A DNA stretch of 64,000 nt. It comes from Salminus brasiliensis (lineage: Eukaryota > Chordata > Actinopteri > Characiformes > Bryconidae). Both the position numbers and the translations under genes were made by a program. The stretch spans positions 25,915,709 to 25,979,708 of the forward strand of contig NC_132896.1 in NCBI RefSeq assembly GCF_030463535.1. The letters are read 5' to 3'. The notes below the pieces were generated by a model, which ran no database searches, was not told where the DNA came from, and saw nothing but the letters and a program-made list of their open reading frames with translations. This document shows positions 11,947 to 25,336 of this stretch, piece after piece (positions within the stretch are counted from its first letter, which is position 1; the number at the start of each line of letters is the position of its first letter).

Positions 11947-14900
11947 CTGAAACAGAGACACAGCATTAGGAGGCCGTATTAAATTGAAGCATAGAGTTTT
12001 CCAGCAAACCTAATGGGGGTCATATATATATTTTATTGGTCTACTCTCCGCATAAAAGGATTCTTTGGAGTGGTGCCGTAGAAGAACCACATTCAGTTCT
12101 CTTTCAAAAGAGTGGTTTGGCAAATTTAAATGAGCTCAGATGTGGTTGATCAGCCAGGACATGTTTTGTGAACAAATTCTGCTTGTTTAAGGTGGCGCTG
12201 GAGCGACGAGGCTAATGTAGCTAACAAACAAGTCAATAGCAGTCGATAGTTCCCCTTGTTTCTTCCAAAATATCCCTGCACTGACAGATGGGGGGAGAAA
12301 GAGGGCCATCCCACCCACCAAGAGAGAGTGAGGCCAGTTATATAAACTGAGCATGGGCTGATTTAATGATGATAGAACTACAAGTTGGAGTAAGATTAGT
12401 TGATTTTTAGAGTTTCCAGCAAGTCATACTGCACCCATTAGCCCTGCAGCTGCAGTGCAAAACCAAAGAATCGACTCTCAGATGTTAACATGTTGGCTGA
12501 TCAACTGTATCTGAATTCAGCAGAAAAAAAAGTAAAATGTAAAATGTTACAACACTGATCTAGAACACTGAGTAGCTGCATTCTTCATTAAAAAGATAAT
12601 TAGTCCTATTTCATTGGATTTTAGTAGTGCTTTGTAAATGTGGCACATCTTTGTGCCAATGTCTTCAAGTATCATAATGTTACATTGGCCATGTTGCCCA
12701 CTTCTAAATTCTGCTGTACTTGGTACACGTGGAACATAAAACCTGTTTATCCAAAACACACTGGCCATTAACGTCTATTATAAGCCATTAGATTTTACTG
12801 TAACACAGAACTGTAACACAAACTGGGTTCCTTCCAGGACACAGCACTGCAGAGATTAGCACCTTCCACCTCGGTTGAAGTCACGAAGGCTTTACTGATT
12901 AGCTACTGAGTTGAATTAGGTGTGTTAAATGAGGAGTAATGCTAAAGTCTGTGGTGTTTTAGCACATCAGGATTGTGTTCTATATCATGGCTTAAAAAAA
13001 ACTTTTTTGGGGTTGTATTTTACTGTAAAAAATGAATAAACAGTTATTGACAAATAATGTTCATCATTTTTATTTACCCTAATGGCTGTCGCTTATTATC
13101 TGTATCTTCAGAATTTTGTAAATTGAAAAGTTTGGAATGATACACTTTTGCTTTATATACAATGATAACTTGCACAACTTATACATAGTCAGCTCGCCAG
13201 TCAGTCAGCACTTTATTGTAAAGTAATGCCAGCACTTTATTGGCCAAAACCTGCTTGTTATACAGGTATGTTTTCACATCATTCTACTTTCCAAAATAAA
13301 AGGAAGACACAATTTTAACTGGGTTTTTAGCTAAAAAAAAAATAGAATAGATATAATAGATCAAATATTTTATATCTGTTTTGAATATTAAATGGAAAAT
13401 ACTGTGACTTGAAGCATTGTGGATGTTGAGTTTATTGTAACTTTTTATTATTTATGTTCTACAGCTAATTGTGTCTTTTTAGAATTATGAATCATTTTAA
13501 AAATACTTCTTAAATTATAATTTTTTTATTTTTATTTTTTTCTACAACCACGTTTGAAATGATTTAAAACAGTATGAAGATTGATTACCAACTTTTGAAC
13601 GATCAGGTATATTCTAACTGTCAAAGTGCTTTAATTCAGTAATAGCAAGTGGACCTTCTACAACACTTGTAGAATAAACAGACACTAATATGAAGAATGG
13701 TTTGAATATGAATGTAAGGAAAAATAGATGTATGGAAAACATGTTAACAGAAGGTCACAATCTTAAGGTCTGAGGTCAATGCTATTACTTACATTTGTTG
13801 CTAAGTCTGTGTAAAACAGCCCATATTTATAGCACTGTGCATTCATTGGTCAGTCCTACACTAACATTATACTGGACCAACTTGCATCCCTGCAACTCAT
13901 GTGCAAGTTTTCAGTTATGAATTGACAAGATATCCTCTCAGAATACAAACACCATTAAGCCAATGTGTTTCCATGACATGGTGCAATTTCTGATGCAATG
14001 CTTTGAAAATAGCTGGCAGGGCGACGAGCAGCTCAGCTGAAATGTAATGGCAAACGTAAAGAGGATTAACAGGCCTTTGAAAATCAGCCTATATGCATGC
14101 ATGCTCTATTAGAATATCAGACCCAGCATGTACGTTTTTGTCTTTCCATCATTTAAAAAACGCCAGCTGTCATTTCTGTTGTCAAACATTCATAATGGGT
14201 GGACACAGAAATGTCCATAATGACCTGAAAATTGTGTTCTATTATAATAATAATTTTGACATTGAAAGAATGTGAAGTTTTATTAGAGATGCAGTTTTGT
14301 CGCCCCAGTGAAGATATGCAGATCTGTTATCATTCTAAAGGGACCATTTCATGGAAAGCATGCTTCCCCAAGTTTCCAAAGTTTGATTAAATTGCCACCA
14401 TTTAGGTCCTGGTTTATATACGACACCTGAGCTGCATAAAAGCCTATTTTAGATGAACTGTTTTTGTGATGTCACACAAAAGCTTTGCATTTACATATAG
14501 AAATTTGGACAACTTGGCCAACATATTATATGTTATATATTATTTAAAATATTTTTTAAGTTAAGAAGTAGGAAATACAGCTTTTACAGCTAAATAAACA
14601 CAACACAAAATGTTCTTTATATTTTCTCAACATCTTATTTTGTAACTTATACATTACATTGCTGGTATTTTATTGAATGCGCTATTGTGGTTTCTTGGCA
14701 GTCATATAGGGGGGTTTGATTTGCCTTTCTAACCTGCATTAGCAGTTTTTTATAGATCTTCTAGATTTTACCTTGTATTCCATGGTTCCCCTGAACTGCC
14801 ATATTTTATTACATTCCTTGCTGTAGAAAAAAATAACTATTATTAGCCCTGCCCTGCCTTGTTTTACTGCTTTTCTGATTTTGCTGAGTGGAAGCAGGTT

Positions 14901-15705
14901 TAAAGAGGTAGTGAAGACATGGTGATATGCCTCACACCTAAATCCTATAACCAAGGTCGAAGAACTAAAGAAAACTAAGAACTAAGAAACTTTGCAACAC
15001 TTGAGGCCAATTTATGCTTCTGCGTCGAGTCAAAATAGGTCTACGGTGTAGCTTGCACCAGTGACCTGCACCATTGTGAGAGTTTATACATGAGCCCAAA
15101 ACACTAGTCTGGCGAGGGGGTGGGTTCCTAAAGCCACAGTGTTGACTCTCTTGCCATATTACAAACAACGGCGACTGAAACTGAGCGGATTATGTCGAAG
15201 TTGGAGCAGAATAGCTGTTGTTTACTTTTACAAGCAATTTTGCAATGAAAGAGAGAGATGTCCGAGGAGAGGAGAGACCATACGCCCACTGAACCGAGAC
15301 AGGGTGAATTTTTTTCTTTGTAGGTTACACGGCTAGGCTCAGAAACTTTGATGATGAACCATTGATGATTTAGAAATATTTTTTATGTTATGAAAGAGTA
15401 ACAGCATTAGGATTTGCCTAAAATGTTTATTTATATGCTTGATTACTGAGTCTGTGTTTCCTACTGCTCAATTTAAAACTATGACGATATATATTTGCGT
15501 GTCCAAACTTTCGAAGTTCAGCTCCATTCATTCACGCCAGTCCTTTAAAGGCACAGTAACAAAAATAGCCTGTTTAATCACCTTGTGATGAAGTGATGAA
15601 GATAGGCTTGTGAAATAGTGTACCCAGTAAACTCAAACACAATTAACTCATAAGTGAAACATTGAATGATATGAGGCCATCGATGGCACACACAAAGACA
15701 CTTAC
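11947..15705 (-). other. gria3: Putative 3' UTR intron of gria3
   Basis: It runs from the donor at 15705 to the acceptor at 11947. Fragments of dispersed repeats occur at 12056-12115 (MITE family B, agtggtgccgtagaagaacc) and 12288-12350 (piece of the repeat seen at 60020). 14280-14530 looks like a further unnamed repeat. No coding exon was recognised. Confidence 0.45.
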
Positions 15706-15771
15706 AGTGACCAGGCAGGACAACCACAGACACTACAGTAATGAAGAAAAGGACTGCTCGGATCCATACCC
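15706..15771 (-). other. gria3: gria3 3' UTR, first part, ending at a strong splice donor
   Basis: The 66 nt after the stop run to GGTCACT|gtaagt, a perfect +1 to +6 donor match (gt at 15705-15704). I infer an intron in the 3' UTR, with its acceptor at 11947. Read-through to nearer AATAAA sites, for example the reverse complement of 15426-15431, is the alternative. Confidence 0.55.
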
Positions 15772-17588
<1,817 letters not shown>

Positions 17589-17598
17589 TCACGTGGGA

Positions 17599-17639
17599 AA
17601 TAACATAAATAACATTATATTATGTTATTTTATGTTATT
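17599..17639 (-). repeat. Inverted repeat just upstream of the flip acceptor
   Basis: The arms are AATAACATAAATAACAT (17599-17615) and ATGTTATTTTATGTTATT (17622-17639), complementary apart from one extra T, with a 6-nt loop TATATT. In the pre-mRNA the hairpin ends 12 nt before the flip 3' splice site, so it overlaps the region expected to hold the branch point. Its role is inference. Confidence 0.85.
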
Positions 17640-19969
17640 CAAGTCTTATCTACTTCATACTTTACAAAGCGATAAAGCAGGACTCCTGGCCATTTTTTTT
17701 CAACACAACAACACTGGCAGGCATACTATTACCTTCTATCCAGCAGAGCTACGCTAAGGTGCCAGGACCTACCCATATCGCTTTGAGTAATCGGCATACA
17801 CTGTTAACAGAAGAACAGGCAGGTTTCTGAAGATACAACCTGCTGATCTATAGGAGCAGAGGAAAATGCATTTGTTTAGGACACAGACAGTCTGATTCAA
17901 CTGGGACGTTCGAGCTAAGCTGGAACCCTCTATTGACTGACAGGCAAACAAAAATTACCAGTAATATTTTGTTCAAGCTGAGGAGAGTTGTAACACAATG
18001 AGAACCCAGTAGTAATATGATAACATGGCATTAACTGGAATGTATATATAAATAAGTGAACATTTCAATAGAAAACACTGGAAAATACACCATTCAATTG
18101 ATTTGCTGAGTGATAATAGTATGTTTGGAAGGTCACATGGTCATAAGCTGAATTTGTTTCTGGTAATACTCTTTTGGTCAATTGCTAAATTCTAATTGGC
18201 TCTTCACAGGGTCCTGTCCTGTTGTCTTTTTCTCTCTCTCTTTTTTTTTTTAAGTGCAAAAGACCTTCCCCACACACGCTCCAGGCCTCAAGAGTGGCTT
18301 AAACATTCATTGCATTTGCCGTGGCCACTCACTGATAAGTGAGCCGCTCCATCTATGCGTTTCTTTTTGGCTCGGGGAAAGACATTGATTAACAGTGTAA
18401 TTATCCTTTAAGTGTTTGGTGTGACTGGAGTGAGAAAACCAATCAGAGGGAAGTGATGGCAACAGTCTGCCAGGGGCGGAGAGGAGAAGGTGCTGTCTGA
18501 CTCATGATGGCGGTTTGTTACAGGTGGCTTAACGTGGGTTTTTTCCTTCTGTCTTTTTTTTCCTTCTTTCTCTTAGCTTTTCTTTTTCACAGCTGGCTTC
18601 TGCAGCTTGGTCCAGACGAGCCATTGCTGTCTTCCCAACACAAGCTCATTAGAGTCAGCTCACCGACTGTGTGTTGGCCAATATGGGCTTCAAAATCGCT
18701 GTGGACTGGGGGGAAAAAAGGGGAAAAAAAGCAACAAAGCTGGAACAGAGGAGGTGATTATGAAAGCTCATACAACCTGTCACCTTCTTTCACAGCCAGG
18801 GGGGGAAGTGTGGGAGGGGGGGGGGTTCTCTGCTTGTGACAAAGCAGAGGCGCGTACTGAATGTACCAGAACCAGAGAACCAGAGCTCCGTACTCGCTAT
18901 TGGTTAAAAAAGGGAAAAAAAACAAGAAAAAAAGCAGGATCTCAGTCTTCTAAAGGGGTAAAAGACTCTGAAACAGTGCAGGCCCCATTGTCAGGAAACA
19001 GGAAAGATTGTGAAAAGCCCAAGCAATGGCAGTAGTGCAGGCGTAGTGTGCAGGCACCACAGCCATTAACTATTAAATGCATGGACAAAAGACAGGATAA
19101 AGGTGCCGGAGCCGAAAAAGTGCACCATTGAAATCGATATAATACATGGCCTACTTCTGGGGGAAAGTTACTCCGAGTAGGCAAGGCAAAGAAACAGCAA
19201 AGCCTTTGCTGGTTTGCTGACATTTTGTGCTCCTCAAAGAGATCTCAGGGAGGTCTGATGAGGGGGGGGTGTATATCAGTATGTGATTCAGAGGGCCACA
19301 GAAGTCATGTCAGATTTTCAGGACAGGGATTAAAGCACTTCATTCCTCATCTTAAATTGTTGCTTGGGTTGTGCTTTGCTTGGGCCGATCGATAACGTCC
19401 TGAGAATGAGGCCCTTGAAGTCAAATATTGATCAAGAGCATAACACAAAGGCAGTGATGACCTCCAGACGACAGGAGGCCTTTACGTTTCTGAATGGAGA
19501 CAAAAACATATTCATTAAAACTTGAAGGAAATGTTCAGGAGCATACTTTTCCTTTCTCCTTTTTTTGCTCATCACTCTTTAAAACAAGAAGCAGTTTAGA
19601 TTGGAATGATTTTGTATGATGTCCTTCCTTTTGGTGTGTAATTCGTAACAAAGGCTGAAAGCCGGCCAGTTCATCTTCTCCTTTAGCGGAGGCAAGTTTA
19701 CTGCAGATCTGCTCCATGTATCCTGCTGTCAACTGCGCTGCCAGGTTAACGGTGCCCTTGTGGAGAAGGTGGAGCAGCAGTTAAGACCAAATAAAGCTAC
19801 TGACTTGGATCTGATCCGCTCTGGATTTTGCGACTCAGTTGGAGATTTCACCTGCAATGCTCAGTCCTCTCAAAACATTGCTTGGCCTAACTGCACATCA
19901 CTTCTGTCGTATGGTAGACAGGCTTGGTGTCTGGAAAGCACTTGGGGTGCTTGACTGCAAGCTTCTATG

Positions 19970-20565
19970 TCAGGGGTATTCAATTCTAGACCTGGAGGTG
20001 AGGGGCTAGCATAGCCCCAAACTGAGCTGGACACACTGGTTCTTCAGGAGTTAATGTTGGGTACTTTTAGAGATGGCATGTTAGTGTTGATGGGTATGGG
20101 TACCCAATTCTGTAACAATTCTAGACTGGAATTGCACATGCTCACACTGTGTAAGGCCATGTTGTTAGCTCATTAGTTTTAGGGTGGTTTGAGCATGATG
20201 GCCTTCTTGAATGTCAAGTGCTTCAATTTTCAAGTTTAATTCAATTTTGTCTTCAATTAAAAAAAAATGTCGTCTGAGAAAAAAATTATTGGGTCTGTAT
20301 TGGTATTGAATGCTATTGGATACATCCAGTGCTGATTTCAGTATTGGTATCGTGCCATCTCTAGTTACTCTAACAAATTCCATCCACCAAGCCAAGGGGC
20401 TCTCAACTCTAGTGTTGGAGGCCAACTGTCCTGCACGTTTTCAACTATTCCCTGCCCCAACAAACTGGATCCAGCTTGAGGATTCGGAGCTGGGTGTTGG
20501 GAGAGGAAGTACTCGAAACTGTGAAGGGCAGCAGGTTCAAGGACTACAGCTGAGAACCACTACAC
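19970..20565. mobile_element. Cluster of nested short repeats (MITE family C and others)
   Basis: 20395-20565 has inward-facing ends (ctctcaactctagtgttgga against ggactacagctgagaaccac) like family C. 19970-20050 starts gtcaggggtattcaattcta, another family C-like end. Between them, 20280-20365 carries the gtattggtatcgtgccatct motif of a further fish repeat. Confidence 0.5.
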
Positions 20566-20591
20566 TAAGCCAACAATACAGCAAAGTGTAT

Positions 20592-20759
20592 TTCAACTCA
20601 GTCTTTGGGGCCCACTAGATGGTCCACATTTTTGCTCTAACCTAGCTCCCAGGACACCTCCACCCCATATTCCGTGTTTATAATGGCTTGGTGTTTTGGG
20701 TGCTGGGGAAAAAAGAAAAACAAGGACCAACTAGTGGGCCCCAAAGGGCTGAGTTGAGA
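20592..20759. mobile_element. Small MITE with long terminal inverted repeats
   Basis: Left end caactcagtctttggggccc (from 20594) matches the reverse complement of the right end gggccccaaagggctgagtt (to 20756) over about 35 bp, with the shared core GGGGCCCACTAG. The centre is about 95 bp, with no coding capacity. Confidence 0.8.
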
Positions 20760-21453
20760 AACACTGTTGTAGGAAAGCACAGTTTTCTCTGTTGTCCTCC
20801 ATTTTTCCTTTCTTACTTTTTCCCTGGAGCATAATATTAGTGGTCAGTGCAAGTACGATTAGATGGGGCTGCCTACGGACGGCTGCCCAACAGAGGGAAA
20901 AAGAAGACCAAACGGCACATCTCCCTTTACCAACTGCTGGGCAGGTTCAGTCACCTCAGAGGTCCCTCACACACATATATATAGGAATGCACTGCACAAC
21001 CACACACTTAACATTTATAGCGACAGACGGAAAAACAAATGAGCCCTGACCGCTAGCGGTAAATATCAACGCAATAACTGTTTAATGACCTCGTAACGAC
21101 TGCATAACTAAACACAATCTGGACGATATGGTCGGTTTTAACGTAGCTGCTGCCTGCTTTAGTCCCTGCTTACAAAAGCTCTCCTCAGTAGGACAAAATC
21201 GTACTGGTCCTTTTTTTACCTCCGTTAGCCAAGTCAGGGTTCTGCGATTAATCTTGGATGGGACGGTAACAATCAGGGCCGTGTTTAAAGAAAACAAAGT
21301 GAGGGGGGTGGGGGGAAAAAAGAGGGTTGTGTGGCTGAACGGCCACCGTGGGCAGCCGCTCGTGACGGTTCTAGAGGGCCTTTGGTTCAGGAATAACAGC
21401 CTTGCCGATTACTCTGCACTATGGTACCCGATTTTGGTGACATTGAGGCTGAC

Positions 21454-21568
21454 CTTGGAGTCACCTCCCCCGCTGCCGCACTCTCCCTTGTCGTACCACC
21501 ATTTGTTTTTCAATTTGTCCAAGAGGCCTTGCTCATTCAGTTTTAAAACTGCCAGGTTAACAGCATTT
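21454..21568 (-). CDS. gria3: gria3 flop exon (alternative)
   Basis: The acceptor is tcgtttcaag|A and the donor TCCAAG|gtcagc. After the base completing Arg, the 38 codons read [38 protein letters not shown]. The markers [11 protein letters not shown] and SGGGDSK define flop, the form with faster desensitisation in mature neurons. It comes first in the transcript, 3.9 kb before flip. Both exons are 115 bp with the same phase, so either one can join the flanking exons. The pyrimidine tract is weak, as expected for a regulated exon. Confidence 0.98.
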
Positions 21569-22097
21569 CTTGAAACGATAAAACATAACTTGTAAGAAAA
21601 TGCACAGGTGCGTGAAAAAGCTAAGGCAATAGCACAGTAGTAGGAATGGTAGTAGTGCTACTGTTATACGTATATACTGTATATATAGAAATATAGAAAT
21701 ATAGAAATATGTGTATATAGAGATGTATGTTGGGTCTGCTACTACTACTCAGACTTTATATTGTCAGTCATTATAATGGTATCAGTGTTCAGAATGGTCA
21801 TTGAAAGAGCACGAAAGGACAATTTGGTTAAGAATTTCACGGATATGGAGATAAAGAGACGCTCAGAGCAAAGAAAGTGTTAAATATCAAAAGGTGGCAT
21901 GGAGGGTTACGCTGTTTGGAACTGAAGTGTGCGGGATGGGGACACTCGTCATTGAGAAGAAAAGTAACAACAACAAACACCATGCAATTAACATTCGTCA
22001 CAAGTGACAGCGCAGCTTTTACAAGCTAAATTGAAAAACCGTTGAACTGTTAAATTAAAAGTGACAACACAACAGTCAGGAAGGACAGCACACAAGA

Positions 22098-22098
22098 C

Positions 22099-22145
<47 letters not shown>
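22098..22145. repeat. (GA)n microsatellite
   Basis: About 23 GA units with one AAAG interruption. Confidence 0.95.
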
Positions 22146-22147
<2 letters not shown>

Positions 22148-22293
22148 CTGAAGAATGAAGAACAGGAGAGAAAGAGACAGTAAGAGAGACGTAAAAGGTG
22201 AAATGGTTATTACACTTAGCCCCAAATACTCTAAATTGGATTTCTGGTTCGATTAGGATAAGAACACAAGCACATAGAAGAAGAAAACACAAG

Positions 22294-22314
22294 ATCATCA
22301 TCATCATCATCATC
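22294..22314. repeat. (ATC)n microsatellite
   Basis: Seven ATC units. Confidence 0.9.
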
Positions 22315-22420
22315 TTGTATCAAAGAACATTAAAGAAAGTGTTATACTGTTACCTCGTCAGGTTCATTGAGAAAAAAAAGGGAGGAAAGGAGAGGGGGGT
22401 AAAGAAATAGAGGATTTGGA

Positions 22421-22464
22421 GGGGGTTTAGGGGAGGTTGGGGTTGGGGTTGGGGTTGGGTAGGG
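22421..22464 (+). repeat. G-rich (GGGGTT)-like tract, possible G-quadruplex
   Basis: Plus strand has GGGGG, GGGG, then repeated TTGGGG units and GGG. It resembles short interstitial telomere-like DNA but the unit is not a clean TTAGGG. It lies 28 nt beyond the R/G hairpin in the transcript direction, where the RNA would be C-rich. Confidence 0.75.
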
Positions 22465-22491
22465 AAGGAGAAGAGAAATGACAACACAAGA

Positions 22492-22865
<374 letters not shown>

Positions 22866-24048
22866 TCAGATGTCATCATAACTCAAAGCTCAGATCTGGC
22901 AGATACTGTACTTCACCATTCGTGTCAACAAGGAAGATTAACTATGCGCTTTTAATCTCGAGATATTTATGTCGCTAAAAATAGCCTTAAAGCACATTGT
23001 TAAACAGATGCAAACAACGCGGAACTTGACGGTGACGGGTTTAAAGCGTGCGAGGGATCACAAGGTGTGGCGTTTCGTGAGCTTCGTAAAAAGCAGTGTT
23101 GCGTTACGGAGCGCTGGTGAAGGGATGCATGCTGGAGTGTCGACATCAAAAGGAACATCATGAGTCTGTTACTTCATTTTTTTTCCCCACATTCATGAGT
23201 TTGGCGGAGTGCATTTTAACCCTTTGAGGCCTTTGTTTTGTAGAATAAAAATTTACAAAAATACTAAATATGCATTTTATACGGCTGATGTGTTTTTTCC
23301 TAGTGACTACTGTGAATATATGTGGAGTAAAGATTGAAGACAAGAAATAGGTGGCTCTCAGAGTACCAGCTATACCACCGTGTATTTAAGGCAAACACAT
23401 AAGGAACATAAGAACATGGGGATTGTGATTGTGCCAACATTGTGCCGTGCCAACACTGCTTAATTGAAAGGCCGAATGGGCTTTTTTCTGGGTTTTTTTT
23501 TTTGATGAGGATCGTTTTAAGCACATTAACTAACCTGTAACCTGAACTAAGACTTTCCAGCCTGCTACCACTGAAAAGAAAGCTTGACAGCTTTTTAGCA
23601 AACAACCTTCTCATAGGGGTTTAAGTCACCATAATATAAACATTACTTGTCCTCTCATGCAAAAATGAGAGACTTGTAAAATTCCTCGTTGGCTGTGCAT
23701 CAACCAGACAAAGAAGTGGATTTGTCCGTATCACATAAATATTAAACAAGACAATGAAATCACAGAGCAAAGTGAGTATTAAATGAAAAAAAATTATATA
23801 GCCGGCACCACTTAATGCACAGTAATGCACAGTACTCGGTGAAACCACCTCAGAAACGACCTTTGGCCCCACACATTAAAGAACATCTTAAGGACCTTTA
23901 TTTGTAAGGGTGCAGCTGGCACTGTTTCCCAATCAGACAGTTACTAAATATAGTTGATAACTGGGATCAATTAAGCCCTGTTGATTATGGACAGCCCTGT
24001 TGAATATAACCATCAAATACAACATATCTAGCAATATAAAGCAGGGTG

Positions 24049-24409
24049 AAATGTCTGACAAAAGTATTGGAACACCTGCTCATTCACTGTTTCTTCTGAA
24101 ATCAGGGGCATTAAAATCCTGTTTAATCCTGAGTTGATACTGCTTTTGTTGGAGTAACTGTCTCTACTGTCCAGGGAAGAAGGCTTTCTACTAGATACTG
24201 GAGCACTGCTGTGAGGATTTGATTGCATTCAGCGGCAAGAGTGTTAGTGAGGTCAGGATGTTGGATGATCAACACCCCACCTCATCTCCAACTCCCGAAC
24301 TCATTCCAAAAGTATTGAATGGAGCACTTTCTACCCATCTAGTCCACATGTATGTACTCCACTCATTTAAAGAGGGGTCTGTCCACAAACATTTACACAT
24401 ATAATGTAT
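24049..24409 (+). mobile_element. Dispersed repeat family A, copy 1
   Basis: It begins caaaagtattggaacacctg and ends gtccacaaacatttacacat. The order of internal blocks (tttcttctgaaatcaggggc, then gtctctactgtccagggaag, then gtgaggtcaggatgttggat) matches a very common fish non-autonomous DNA element. The centre is shortened. Confidence 0.75.
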
Positions 24410-24499
24410 ATCCCTCCGGAAAGGGATACAGTCGTGTGGGAATGCTTTGCTTTTTACCTTAAAGGACAGAACCATGAATCCCTGCTGAAGCACAGCAGC

Positions 24500-25030
24500 A
24501 AGTCTGCCTCAGAAAGGCTTGAAAGAAACTAAATGAAGGTTTTTCAGAGGCCTAGTCAAAGTCCTGACTTCAACAGTATTGATTATTTTTGCACTGCAAG
24601 ACCCAGAACCTCCAGATTCTTAGGCAAACACTTCATCAGTAAGCCACAGCCAGGCTTGAATCCCATCGAGAAGACGTGGCAATACCTTAAATGGGCAGTC
24701 AATGTTGAAATCTCAGAAAACAGCTGAATTAAAGCAATTCTGTAAAATGTCTCCAAACCTCCACAGCCATGTGAGAGACTGATCTCCTCATATAGAAAGG
24801 ATTAGGATTCAGTTGTTGCTTAGTAACCAGTTACTAAGTTTAGGGGGCAGTTACTTTTCCATATGTGTTACAAAACTCGCGTCTCTTTGTTCCCTCGTGT
24901 TCTCCTTGTCTAATATTACACTCTGAGGAAGGGAAGAAGAACCCGAAAGCATTAAGAATATGCCAAAATAGAAGAAAATAGAGGATGGGGCAAATACTTT
25001 TTCACAACAAGGTGTTTGTGATGTACACTG
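24500..25030 (+). mobile_element. Tc1-like transposase 3' remnant
   Basis: Residues FQRPSQSPDFNSI and, further on, GLNPIEKTWQYLKWAV resemble the catalytic-core and C-terminal part of Tc1-like transposases (SPDLNPIE motif), with an extra insertion between two copies of the motif. The end gttgcttagtaaccagttac and ggggcaaatactttttcaca fits the non-coding 3' end. Stops make it non-functional. Confidence 0.7.
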
Positions 25031-25291
25031 TGGCATCATGAAAAATCACAGCGTGCTCTATACTCATACTGAGTAACTGACACACCAGACTGTTGATGTA
25101 CACCCTGCTCGCTCTGCTCTCTCTGTCTTGCTTGATTTATTAAACAGTAGGAATCTGAGCCTAGAAAATGATCTTTTTGTGCTTGTTAAGGCCAGAGTTT
25201 GTACTTTATTGTATATTTGATTTATATATTTATATATAATATAATTGATTTATATACTTAAGTTGCTTAAAGTATTTTAACCTCAATAATT

Positions 25292-25294
<3 letters not shown>

Positions 25295-25333
<39 letters not shown>
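25295..25333. repeat. (AT)n microsatellite
   Basis: About 19 AT units. Confidence 0.95.

Positions 25334-25336
<3 letters not shown>

Noticed and set aside
18504..19035. Overlapping plus-strand frames of 111 and 142 codons
   Set aside because: They are low-complexity Lys/Gly-rich translation of intronic A- and G-rich sequence, with no conserved motif.
21128..21595. 155-codon plus-strand frame
   Set aside because: It overlaps the flop exon in antisense and has no recognisable homology.
22431..22460. Interstitial telomere
   Set aside because: The unit is GGGGTT-like without the vertebrate TTAGGG register, and only about four units are present.
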